From positions 522,563-586,562 of the forward strand of contig JAEQBH010002183.1 in the NCBI GenBank assembly GCA_016808115.1: a stretch of 64,000 bases of DNA. Direction: 5' to 3'. The position numbers were made by a program, and so were the translations under genes. Of the stretch, positions 22,741 to 33,440 are shown in pieces; the first letter of the stretch is position 1, and each line of letters begins with the position of its first letter. The notes beneath the pieces were generated by a model. That model was not told the DNA's origin. It searched no databases and saw only the letters and a program-made list of their open reading frames with translations. The stretch is from Tetrastigma voinierianum (Eukaryota > Streptophyta > Magnoliopsida > Vitales > Vitaceae).

Positions 22741-23067
22741 CGTAAAGAGGCATCAATTGATACTAGCTCCCATGGGAGTCACAGAGAGCTCCCGGAATTC
22801 AATTCCTCCAACAATACAAGGAATTGTGAAACTCCCTAGGTCCTTCATCTTCCGGTAGTTCTTTTCCTGACATCGCATCAAGTGGCAAAGGAGATTCACT
22901 ATTCCTTCCTCTACTTGAGGCTTCTTCTTGCTCAAGATGTCCTTCGTAAATTTCTTTGCATAGAGTGGCATTTGAGTCACCACTCGCAAATGGCATAATC
23001 GATCTCCAGCTTCCTGAAAGTTTTCAAGAACCTCGCAAATCGCCTCCTCCATCCTCGAATACTGCAA
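22741..23067 (-). pseudogene. Element C aspartic protease remnant
   Basis: A 104-residue minus-strand frame reads QMPLYAKKFTKDILSKKKPQ, later MKDLGSFTIPCIVGGIEF and MGASIN at its end. Athila proteases read KDPGSFTIPCxIGG..F..ALCDLGASIN, so the block order and the GASIN end are diagnostic. The active-site Asp is lost here: the residues before GAS are TPM rather than CDL. It lies just downstream of gag and upstream of RT. Confidence 0.9.
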
Positions 23068-23499
23068 ATTTCAGGGAAAATGGGACTCCGCAGCTTGATC
23101 CCTGGATGTTCTTCCTTTCTACTCTTTCTTTTTCATTCTCCAAGAGACTCCTCTCCCTTTCTCAATGTTACTTCTTTGTCATTGCCATCTTTTTTCTTTT
23201 GCTCTTCTAACCTTCTTCCCACTCCTAAGCCGGCATTGCACCCATGCAAATCCTTCGTTCTTCCTCAGGTCACCGGGAAGGCATCTTTTCTCTCAGCTAC
23301 AGGTTAGGCCACCGCCTCTACTAGTGGTTCCAGTTCTTCAGGATGCATTGGTGGTGTTCAAAATTTGAGAATTTGCAGCTTGCTTCCAACTCGCAAACTT
23401 TGTTCGTGATAAGGTCAGCCTTCTTATTATCCCCCATGAACCGGCAAGAGACTGCTCTTCAAAAGATTAGCCCTCCTCCACCTCTCTCGAGACTGGGCT

Positions 23500-24300
23500 T
23501 CGTGTTCATTTCAGCTTCACAAGTAACCTTGGTGGTCATGATAACCCCGTGAGGGTTCTCGTCCATGCCTCGCTCAGGAAGCCCCACCATAAGAGAAATT
23601 TCATGGTCTCGCGCTGGGTGATACAGCCGGCGTGTTAGTATCGGGGTTTAAAATGGTAGTTTCGCTCACCCGTATAATTAACCTTTCAAAGATATCATCA
23701 TAGAATTGTTCTTCAAAGAGCCCTCTCGCACTTCCTTCCAATAACTCTCTTTCAATCGCTCCTATTTCATGCAGAAATGTGTGTGTCTTTCTTCTCGCTT
23801 GTCCAACCTCAAGTAAGTATGTGGCATCCAACTCTCTGGGCTCTACGGCCATCATCTTACTCAAATTCCATGATCCCCTTTCTTCCTCTGATTGCTTTCC
23901 TCTTGAAATTTCTAAGGAGTTTTCTATATTACATTTAGCTGTGTCTCAATCGCCTCTTTACTTCAAAGATTCTTTCCGCTTCTTCAATGTCTAGCCAAAG
24001 ATGAAGCATCAATGATCCCTTTGATATATCATTCAAGGCATGATATACAATGTCCATCCGAAATTTCGATCTATCCCATGCATTGACATTATTCTCTGAA
24101 CCGTTTAATCCTTTCCAAGCCATGCACAAAAGCTTTCATCTTCCCCCATTGAACACAATGATTTCCCTCCTTCTTTCAGAGGGTCGTAAGAATCACCTAA
24201 GTGAGGCCTCTACAATTTCTCCCAAGTATCATCAGAACCATGGTAAAGATTCATACCATGTAGTCATGGTATCTCTTAGAGAATGGGAATAGATGCGCTT
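23500..24300 (-). pseudogene. Element C gag remnant
   Basis: The minus frame 23,935-24,129 reads CMAWKGLNG, then AWDRSKFRMDIVYHALNDIS and KGSL, then IEEAERIFE. Athila gag has CxAWERFK..., a HGIPxW...FYxGL block and a later ...EAxELxE helix in this order. The following frame (23,601-23,864) is an acidic, helical segment (ELLEGSARGLFEEQFYDDIF) consistent with gag tail. The N-terminal part above 24,300 could not be read; plus-strand frames there (24,366-24,809) are antisense. Confidence 0.65.
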
Positions 24301-24849
24301 TATGACTTCGGTCTCACCCCATTCAACTTCACCGAGAGCAATTTCATCCCGAGAATCTTCCCTGTGTGTCGCGTTTGGATCTTCTGATGACCAGAATCGA
24401 TGTCATTGACCATTGCACCGTGTCATTTCAGGCCCTCAAAATTACAGCATCAATCGCAGTTGTCCGATTGCAGTATCTATCTTGTATCCCTCCTCCATCA
24501 GACAACATCAAGGGTCTTCAGCTTCTTCTCAGAGGCACCCCATCCCGATCCCGCCTTCATCCCCGCAGCGGCGAGCTTTTCCGCCTCTTGTTCCCTTCAA
24601 GCTTCAGTGTCTTCTATTTCCAGGTCACTGAATCATCGTTGTCTCGTTTCCTATGCATTAAAATTCTTATCCTAAATCAAAACACACTTACATTAATAGG
24701 ATTAGTTTGGCTCAAAAAATATTTTCAATATGGTTTGTTAAAGGTTAAAGTGCAAAAAATCCACCGTTTGAAACTATTTTTGTTCTTTTCTTTAAAATGT
24801 CCAAATTAGTATTTCCTTCTTTTCATCCACTGATTTACCCATCTTTTCT

Positions 24850-24879
24850 GATCCTTAATCTGCCGGGCCATAAAAACTA
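24850..24879 (-). other. Candidate primer binding site of element C
   Basis: On the minus strand, directly after the 5' LTR, it reads TTTTTATGGCCCGGCAGATT. Athila-type elements have a TTTTTGGCGCCGTTGCCGGGGA-like stretch at this place. The match is partial, but the position is exact. Confidence 0.5.
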
Positions 24880-27744
24880 GAGTCGACCCACCAAAACACA
24901 CGTGATAAGAGTAAACTACTAATTCGTCAGCTCAAATATACCGTGCATCAGCCCACAAAATAAATTTGATTAAGTCCTTACATTTCATCCCCTGGTAGAT
25001 CTCAAGAATTCTAGATCAACTACCCCGACTGACTCAAGCCCATACCATTCGAATTTCAGATACCATATTATGGTGTTTCAAAATGGCAGTCAGAAAATAT
25101 ACTATTATATAAAAAAATGAACAAGCAAATAAACTCGAATCTAAAGAATAATGAATAAAGAATAAATAAGAAAATAAATGTCGGAAACCAATAGTCATCA
25201 AGTAGGTACACACATTAAGATCAATGCTATTGTGAAGTATCAATTCCCGTTGTTAGTTAATCGTTAATTTTACTTGTGTGTTTCAGATTTTTAGAATCTG
25301 GTCTAAGGCATTTAGTCAGATAAAATGATCTTCCACATTTCATTATCTAATTCTCTGATTCTCTCAATGTGGAATGAGATAACTACTTTAGCATGGGACT
25401 CTAAATCCTGGGTATTTTTCTTTTTGGGTAATACTTCATACCCATTTTGATCGACTCCAGAACCTTAGCTCCTGCCATCTGGCCACAAGGATATACAACT
25501 TCCGTGTTACTCTTCCCTCAAAATTAAAATACGATCACCCTCTCCTTGATTAGATCCACTAACACTCTGGATCGCCTCGCTATCCGACCGAGGTGAACTC
25601 TTTGTTTGCTTAAATTGATAACTCACTCAACTCATTCTGATTTCAAATGAGAAGAGGATTTACCAAATAAACTTACAAGCTTCATTAGATTCCCACAACA
25701 AAGTTAATATACCTTTTGGAAGAAATGTTCATAACTCCCAGACTGCCATCTCTCGTGGTTTACCAGAGGACCTCCTCAAATCAGAGCAATGAAACAAAAT
25801 TCTTAAAATGGGTGGGCAGTCCAGATATTCGGGATCAAAAAAATTTAAACCCATAACCGAAAGTAAATTCATATAAACTGGAATTCAAACGCTGAAACAA
25901 CCACAGAGTATAATTTCGACAATAAGATTCACTTAATGGAAGCCGAAGTTCTCACCATCAATTACACGCCACGATTCCTCTGATCAAAAGAATAAATTTG
26001 AATTGAAACCTGAAATTCGAATCGTAAATCGTCTCGAACTTCAAAACATTCCGTAGTAATTTGAAAAGAACGGAATTCGTAGATTAGCCTTCTCGGCTTA
26101 AAACATGGGTAACATCCAATTACGTAAAGGAAAACGAAATCTAAAACTGATAAATCTAATCTAATTTCTAACTATCAACATCAAGAAGAGATAAGAAAAG
26201 AAAAAAACTAAAAGAAAAATAAAGAAAACGGAGCTCTCTGCAAATTACCCGCAGCCTCGTCCCGTGTCGCCTAAGCTACTTTTACGAAAATAAGTAGTCG
26301 CTGATTTATATTCTTTCTCTCTTAATCCCAATGCGTACTTTTGTGGATTTCAAGTGGATCGCCCAGAGCTAATGTTTAGGTAGCGATCAAACCCCTCGTC
26401 GAGACATCATCCATGTCGCAACATCGACTACACGCGACATCGCCTTAAGTCTTCTCGCAGCCTTCAATCGTTGCTCCCGGAGTGTCGCAACCTCGATCTC
26501 GTCGCCGCTACGATCGCCTTATGCTCAGAAGTTTTCAATTAGTTCTTGATGTCGCGACATCGATCTCACGTCGCTAATTTCTCGTCATCCGCGTAGCCTT
26601 CAACTCGATGTCTTCTTGACGTCGCGACATCAAGATCTCTGGTCGCCGACATCACAGATACTCAGAAAGTCAAATTTGTCGCTTCATAATGTTGCGACAA
26701 CAACCTATTGTCGCGATATCAAACCGCCACCTGATGCTTCAATCTGGTAGCCACTTGTATCTCTCAATCAATAGCTTCATGCTGCGACATCACCTCCTTT
26801 CGGTCACGACAACATTCACGTGTCGCGTACTAACCTGAAATGCTTCATGATGTCGCGACATCAACTTTGTCACGACATCAACTTGGCGGATCCGGAGCTT
26901 TCACTCATTGGTTATTGTCGCCATACATCAATCCCTCACGCGACATCACCTATGACTACGTCTCAACTGCCTGTTCTCGATACAATATCAATCTCTCGTC
27001 GCTTTACATCACCTTATGGCTCGCAAATTAACTCGTCTCTTCACGTCGCGACATTGATCCTCACGTCATGAAGACGATCAACTTATGCTCATCCGTAGTT
27101 TTAAACTTCAGGTTCGATGTCGCGGTTCCACTTTTGTTATGATACATCACTTTTAAGGAACTGCAACCTTAAATTGAGCAAGTCCTACATCGCACCCCAT
27201 CTCCTCGGCCGCGAATCACTTACGTGTCTCCTGAGGCTTCAACTGTCGCTTTTGATGTCGCGACCATTACCTGTCACAACACCTCAATTCACACCACCTT
27301 TCATCCGCCACAGCCGGCCCAGCGCCTTCTTCACGACCTCCGTCTCTCGCTGCTGATGATCAACCTTTGTCGCGACATCATGATGTTGTCGCTGACATCA
27401 TTTCTTCTTAAGCTCTGCTCAATCCTCGCCGTGATTCACAGATCAATGTCGCGACTGCATCAAATTTCCTTCCTTTCCCGATGTCACACTTCATAATCGG
27501 GAAGTCATCAGGTAAACTCCCAAAATCGGCAAACATTTAGTAACTGCATTGTTTATTTCGTCATGCTATTTTCATTCTCGTACTGCTTAGTTATTTATTT
27601 TTCCACTCAGATTTTCTTCTTCTTTATAATTCCTCGCAATAACAGAGATTATGAGTTTCTTCATATTTCAGATCTGACTATCTCACTTCACATCAAAAAC
27701 AAAACTATAAAAATGGACTTAAAATAGATTTGACTTTTGGCATC
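24880..27744 (-). repeat. 5' LTR of element C
   Basis: Collinear with 11,950-14,831 over its whole length. It holds the second copy of the palindrome array (26,390-27,490). The short frames inside (25,034-25,243; 26,820-27,496) come from the repeat. Compared with the 3' copy, differences are mainly indels of 1-6 bases scattered throughout. Confidence 0.9.
26390..27490. repeat. Palindrome array (TGTCGCGACA type) in the 5' LTR of C
   Basis: Same unit as at 13,430-14,560 but with more intact motifs, for example TGATGTCGCGACATCA (26,848-26,863, a perfect 16-base palindrome), GATGTCGCGACATCG near 26,548, GACGTCGCGACATCA near 26,620 and TGTCGCGACATCATGATGT near 27,370. Variants include CATGTCGCAACATCG (about 26,413), AATGTTGCGACAACA (about 26,690) and TTTGTCACGACATCA (about 26,857). 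Confidence 0.85.
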
Positions 27745-27989
27745 ACGCCATTCAATGGAAGGATCACCTAGAGGTATGCAAAGGACTCAAACAGAAAACA
27801 ATAGAAGACTCCACGAGCGAGGCTAAAAACATTTCTTATACCTCAAAAAAGCAAATGAACACTCAAGAAGTCCGTATTTAGTTCAAATGATACACAGAGA
27901 GAGAATTCGCGAGCATATGCCTTAGAAAGAAACCGGGGGCAACAGCCCCAAGACCTCAACAGACTGACGCCTGTCGAGCACCTTTCAGA
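27745..27989 (+). other. Element B pol continuation, unreadable
   Basis: First 245 bases after element C, expected to hold the end of B's RNase H and the linker to integrase. The plus strand has frames with stops that I cannot match with confidence. Confidence 0.4.
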
Positions 27990-28744
27990 GCCCTCCGTAG
28001 ATCTCAACAACGAAGAGGTCTCCTGGCCATGTCCGGCCAAATGATGGACCCAATCTGGACTACAGATAGCACCATTGCCAACCACCCGAATGAGGCACTG
28101 GGCTTAGCTTCCAGGCCTCCTGAGTCACTGGTCTCATTCTGGGTGGCCTTTATGGCAAGGTTTTCACACCCATCCTCTGGCGGATTGCGGTGGCACTTCA
28201 ATTACGACCAGGTATACATGGTTGCATATGTGGAAACCACATCAGGCTCAGGACCGTGGGAAAAGTCTTAAGGCAGTAAAATATCGTCACAACGTCCTCG
28301 AAAGATCAACTATTCAGAAAATGCAAAGCTCATTAGAGCACGCCTAAAATCTCCTCACACCTCCATCCTGTTTTCACCGACGTCACATAAGCCCTTTTCC
28401 TTTTAGTAGCGAGGCTGGGACATATCGGGACCTCTCGCCCATTGAAAATGAATGCAAATCCATCAAGTCGAAGCAGCGGGATCATTTCAACAATATAATG
28501 TTCCTCGTCACTATCATAACAAAAGGTATTTAATCCCTACTTCCTAATGCCATGACATGTGTTTATATCCCGAGCCCCCAGTGCCTTACAATGGGAACAC
28601 TGACAACTTTAAGTTCAGATTATGTGCAAGCTCTGATCAGTGAACTACTACCGTCCCCAAACATCCAGAATCAATGACAAGTAAGTCACCACCAACCCTG
28701 TACAAGATTTCAAGCAACTGGCTGGGAGGGCCCAAAAAGGAAAA
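27990..28744 (+). pseudogene. Element B integrase, N-terminal and core part
   Basis: Plus-strand pieces in order: VEHLSEPSVDLNNEEVSW (pol linker, about 27,975-28,025), MMDPIW (28,040), ARFSHPSSGGLRW and WEKSL (28,155-28,270; LYxRSFSxPLLRC...GGRSL in the family), VLERSTIQKM (RQGYYWPTxQKD in the family), SPFPFSSEAGTYRDL and IMFLVTIITKGI (about 28,390-28,535; SPWPFxxWGxDI...FLVVAIDYFTKWIEA in the family) and NGNTDNFKFRLCAS (about 28,590-28,635; DNGxQFDNxKFRxLCA). The second catalytic Asp region keeps NGN but the preceding Asp is not readable. The domain stops at 28,744 where LTR G begins. Confidence 0.75.
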
Positions 28745-30638
28745 TGTAACATCTCCCGAGGTGTTGCAAGGCGCGAACTACACGCAAGTCACAACCCAGA
28801 AACCCCATTCGCTCTGGAATTTTTAGCAATCGAGGCACAGCAGTAGACGCCTAAACCTAGGTCCGGGTCATCATCCACAACCTATGACTCTACATTCAGA
28901 TACAGGATTTGATATCAGTGGAAACCACCCCTGGCTCCATAAACCAATACTCAACAAAAATATCCAAACTAACTATCTCATGGTTCAAGAGTTATACATT
29001 ACTTTAATATAAACACATATTAAAACTAAAATTTAATAAGTTATTATCCAAAAAACACTCAAAGCCACAACCATTTTCTTCAAAAATCACTGGTCTCTAA
29101 GAGAAGATACTGCCTCTCTCAGGCGCCCCGCACTAGCAAAGACAAATATATTCTCGACAGAAGTGCTATATCGCCCCAATTAATAGAACTCACTCCTGTC
29201 GTTTACTTCTCCACCATGCATATGCAATTTGCTTCACACTTAAACACACACCCACTAATGTCTAAATGTCCACCCCAGCTGCTCCCAGTCCCACCAATCA
29301 TCACACTGCCTGGTCATATATGAGAGGTGCAAACAACCATTTTCAAAAAACCTCATATTCTTTGTGCCATACCATCGGCGTCGTAGTGTAATATCGGGAC
29401 CACTCCGAGGCAATTGGTCGTAGACTAAACAAATTAGTATCCATCCGAATGGACCCCATGGTCCATCTCCAACCCCACTCTCCCGAAAATCATCAGCGTG
29501 AACTTTCAAACTCAGTTCTTCAAAATCTATACAAGGTCAGTGCACTAACACCTAATCTCTATGTTACTCAAAGGACATGAAATGTACTATGTCATCAAAA
29601 CCATTTATACAATATATCAAATATATCAATATGCAACATTCCTCAAATTCACATCCATCATACAATCCAAACAATTATGATCAAATTAACACCTAAATTA
29701 GGCCTCACCATACAACTACAATTCTATCCACTTACTCTATACTCACAATTATGTCTCCAGCATAATTTATAAATCGCAATTTTATCAATGGTCTATAATA
29801 ATACACTTCCATTATATAAATTATGATACAAAACAGATCTCAAAACAACTCTGAAGAATATCATGACTGTCCAATGGGCCCAAAATTTCATATAAATCTG
29901 ACTTCTGGGCTCCAAGATTTGAATCCAACTCCAACACCTCACGCCTCAAACCAAACACACAAGCACTTAATACAAAACACTTAATCAAGAAAGAAAAACA
30001 TGTTATGATAAACCCCACTTCACTTTGGTACTCATCAAAACCCAACCTTTTGTGTCCACTGCAGAACCCTCTACTCCTAGATCACTGCCTCCACCAATGC
30101 AATCCGATCACGATCCACTTTTCATATCCTGAAAAAAGCCAAGAAAAGAAATAATAAAAACTGTATTTATTTCCTTCCCTCTCTCACCACCGCCTCTCTC
30201 CCAACGAACTTCTGTCGCCCTCAGATGATTTTCCCTATTATGATAGTGGCCACACATGCTTATTATTATTACATTATTATTACAGTTGACATATACATCG
30301 AATGATAAACCACTCTCATTATCCCATCATCCATATTTCGTCCCCAAAATTTTATTTCTTTCAGCCTCAACTATTGAATGAACTTTAACCCACGCCATTT
30401 TCAATCTCCGAGATTTTCTAGAAAATCTCGGGTCCCTTAAGTCAATTAACATTTATCACCTAGAATTCATAAAATATTCTAATCACTTCAGAATTCAATT
30501 AAACTTTTCTCAAACATCAGATTTCACTTTGGCATTAATTTAATGCTTAATCCGCTGGCCATCCGATCTAGAGAATTTTCGCTTAACCGAAATTACTGTT
30601 TATCTTTTCAAAATTGAATTTTTCTCTGTTTCATAACA
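28745..30638 (-). repeat. Solo LTR G (chromovirus family shared with E1-E3)
   Basis: About 1.9 kb beginning TGTAACATCTCCCGAGG on the plus strand and ending TTTCATAACA. Its right end, read on the minus strand, aligns with the start of LTR E2: TGTTATGAAACAGAGAAAAA against TGTAAAACCTGATAAAATTC, then GTAATTTCGG against GTAATTTTGC, then TCTAGATC in both. It interrupts B's integrase. No internal coding region is present and I see no 5-bp target duplication (GAAAA left, ATGTC right). Frames at 29,255-29,509 and 29,821-30,045 are not recognisable genes. Confidence 0.65.
30408..30431. repeat. Perfect 24-base palindrome in LTR G
   Basis: CCGAGATTTTCT joined directly to its exact reverse complement AGAAAATCTCGG, with no spacer. 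The flanking bases do not extend it. It lies about 230 bases inside the transcription-start end of LTR G. Function unknown. Confidence 0.9.
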
Positions 30639-30670
30639 ATGTCTGAGTTTTTATTTAAAACCTTGCCTGA

Positions 30671-30973
30671 ATGCAAGCGTGGAACATAAATGAAGAGGCT
30701 CTTCGCTCAAAACCAGATCTCCTAGATGAAAAGTGTGATCGTCCAAAACGCACAGAAGATCACCAAAGGAAGACTCGTGAAGGTACTCACACCCAAAGGC
30801 TCAACCCCGTAGAGTTACAAGCCCGCTTGCACTCAGTCCAAAAAAAAAGCTTCCACCATGAGAAAGATCCACAAATAAGTTTAGGTCCAAACCCCAAGGC
30901 CTCTATCGTGTCTCGTGGCCTGACCAACTGGGGAACTGCAGATCAAGATGGTACCTACCTCATTCTCGAATGA
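30671..30973 (+). pseudogene. Element B integrase C-terminal segment
   Basis: A 100-residue open plus frame. It reads NEEALRSKPDLLDEKCDRPK, RTEDHQRKTRE, RLNPVEL, then KDPQISLGPN and ADQDGTYL before a stop. Tat-lineage integrases end with NEEALRxxLDLLDEKRDxAxxRxxxYQ, a GDLVLRK block, KDPxxGxLGPNWEGPY and an RLADxDGxxLPRxWN block. Trp/Glu of GPNWEGPY is replaced (GPNPKAS). Roughly 40-70 residues that normally join this to the core are missing beside LTR G. This marks the end of B's coding region. Confidence 0.8.
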
Positions 30974-31929
30974 AAGACCTCAAGCTGCCTCTCACTAATG
31001 AAATTTGATTGTAAATCTTAGTAATAAAAGATCAACAGCTTTCAGATGGCCACCTGCGGTGTCGCGATTACTGTTTTACTGATCCTATGTAGAATCCAAA
31101 AGCAAGGCATCTCAAGAAAAGAAAATTATGGCTCACTGCAGGTCTTCTGAGAAAATTACACACTTCAAAATACACAAATTCGTGCTTCAAAAAAAAAATT
31201 GCTCTTTATTCCAATGAAGATACAATTGATTACAACTGGAAAAGCAACCCTTTCATACATCTCTGAAACAATAGGCAGTACAATCCCTCAAAAAGAAAAA
31301 ATCTCAAGAGCAGGTTAGAGAGGGAAAGGGAAGAAGAGATAGTGCTAACGGTGAAGGAAAAGGAGAAGGAAATATAAATAAAAGAAGAGAAAGATATGTT
31401 ATAGGTTTTGAAGGAAAAGGAGAAGGAAAAGGAAGAAATGAGAGAAAGAGAAAAGAAGAGAAGAAAAAATAGGAGAAAATGGAGAAAGCAATACTAAAAG
31501 TTCTTCTTGCAGTCTCGCCTATACGAATGCATTCCTTGTAGCACTAGCCCCACATCGTACGAGCTGGGTGGAACAAGACATAGTCTCACTACAATGGAGG
31601 AACTAGGAAAACACAACCTACAAGCAGAGGACCATCTAACCAAATGCCACCAGATCTCCTAAGCACACCTCGTGACGACGACTGCCTCGACGCCTATCAC
31701 ACGGTGGGTTCCAATACGCCCAAAAAGGAAGAAGGTTCAAGGCTGTAACCCACCCAGTGAGGAGATCAGATTATGGGCGTAGAAGTCAGCTTTCTCGAAA
31801 ATCAGGCACCCATTCCACCCTCCATAAGCCCTGCATTAAAAGATGCCCGCCTTCCGAGACAGATAGGAAGTCAAATTCACGAGCTTACTTGGGGCCACGT
31901 CGCTCAGAGTCCAAGAACTCCGGGCCACG
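30974..31929 (+). other. Element B 3' UTR, first part, with purine tract
   Basis: No gene. Bases 31,316-31,495 are almost all purines on the plus strand (GGAAAAGGAGAAGGAAA and similar), a degenerate GAA/GGA-rich run. The rest is unremarkable. Short frames at 31,757-32,048 run into the tandem array and are not credible. Confidence 0.6.
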
Positions 31930-33440
31930 TTTCAATCTCTCAACTAAGGCCCAGTAGCCCAGAGGCGGGCCCATCTCGTGCAGCCAGCCGCCCACTGAGC
32001 CCCCCACAACTCGCTTTGCTCAATCTGGCTCACCAAGGGCCCGGGTAGCCCGTGGCCGCCCAGCCTCAGCAGACAGCCCACTGAGCCCCGGGCAGCTGGC
32101 CAAGAGCTCAACTAAGGCCCAGTAGCCCAGAGCCGCCAGCCAGTGGCCAGGGCCCACAGCCTCAAGAAATTTCGCTAAGAGCTCAACCGCTTCGCACAAG
32201 GCCATGTAGCCTGGTAGAGCCGGCCCAACAGTGCGCGGCTTCCATAAATTTCAAGAGTTTCTGCTGGGAGTCTAACTGGCCACCATACTATGTAGCCTGT
32301 GAGCTGGCTTCACTCGTTAAGACAGGGCCCACGATCCCCGGGCATTCAGCCAAGAGCTCAACCCATCAACCAAGGCCTCAAAGGAGGCTAGTTCACCACA
32401 GCAGACAGGTCACCCGGGAGCCTCACAGCTCGCCAAGAGCTCAACCGGCCGCCTAAGGTCAGAGCCTAAGAGCGGGGTCACCAGTGTGATTAGCCCACTG
32501 AGCCTCGCAGGGGCTCAATGAGCCAATCGTTTAACTAAGGCCTGTAGCCTGGGATCCGCGCCCAACCCAGCAGATTAACCTACAGCCTGGGCACTCAGCC
32601 AAGAGCTCAACTGGCCGTATTAAGGCTATGTAGCCAGAGCCAGCCTACCAGCAGACATCTACCTGAAACCCGGGCAGGCCTGAAGCGGCGAGCCCAACCC
32701 GGCTCAACTAAGGCCATGGTAGCCTGTGAGCCAAGCCAACCAGGTACTAGGCTCCACCGAGCCTCGCATCCCGCTTTTCAAGGAGCCCAACCGGCTTCAA
32801 CTAAGGCTTAGTAGCCTAAGAGCGCCTCTGCCAGCAAATTAGCCCACTGAGCCCCAAGAGCTCAGCCATTTGAGGCACAACCGTGGCACTGTAGCAGATC
32901 AGTCACAATTGAGGCAATAATTCACAGAGCTGGCTCAAGGCTTAGAGCTCAATCTTATTTATTACATATCAGGAGTCAGTCGCAAAGACTAGTCCACCTG
33001 AGTCTAGGAATGGGGGGCTCAGATACTGAACTACTAACTACATTACAGCCTAAGAGCGTACTCAACTGTGCAAGATTAGGCCCACTGAGCCCCAAAGAGC
33101 TCAATCTCTCAAGAGCTCAACTCCGCTTCAACTGGCAACCGTAGCCTGTGATGGGTCCAAATGCCAGTAGACATAGCCCACTGTTCTGCCATTAGTTTTC
33201 ATGATCTCAACACTCAATTAAGGCCATGTGGCCTAGAGCCGCTTAGCTCATGCAGATTAATATCACTTATTTCTAATAATAGCCTGAATTTTCAAGAGCT
33301 CGACCGCTTCAACTAAGGCCTCATGTGAAACACTCGTGGAGCCGGGGCCTACCAGCAGATGAACACTAGAGCCTCAACACCAGCTCCAAAGAGCCCAACA
33401 CTTAAACAAGGCCATATAGCCACCGATCCAGGTCACCAGT
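31930..33440 (+). repeat. Tandem array, 85-95 bp unit, in the 3' UTR of B
   Basis: About 17 degenerate direct units. The unit holds, in order, CAAGAGCTCAAC, CTAAGGCC..GTAGCC, AGAGCCG, GCAGA and AGCCCACTGAGCC. The AAGGC mark falls at 32,537, 32,622, 32,710 and 32,803 and again at 33,220, 33,315 and 33,408, giving spacings of 85-95. Nearly every unit keeps a SacI palindrome GAGCTC. The 3' UTR of Tat/Ogre-type elements is known to accumulate such arrays, which can seed satellites. Confidence 0.88.

Larger units (their letters stand above)
11950..27744 (-). mobile_element. Element C: Athila-like Ty3/gypsy retrotransposon inserted in B
   Basis: About 15.8 kb with two direct LTRs of about 2.87 kb. 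On the minus strand: LTR, PBS, gag, protease, RT, RNase H, integrase, a roughly 5-kb 3' region with an env-position ORF remnant, LTR. The protease wording (MPLYAKKFTKDILSKKK...GASIN) and integrase wording (LAYHPGRWTSEKFQ) match the Athila lineage. It sits inside B's RNase H and on the opposite strand. No clear target duplication was found at 11,945-11,949 and 27,745-27,749. Every domain is broken. Confidence 0.88.

Noticed and set aside
24366..24809. 147-residue plus frame upstream of C gag
   Set aside because: Antisense to the expected leader and gag start of element C, no domain, overlapped by two other plus frames of equal quality.
31930..33440. CRISPR-like regular repeats
   Set aside because: Units are direct, degenerate, 85-95 bp and without distinct spacers, in a plant retrotransposon 3' UTR.
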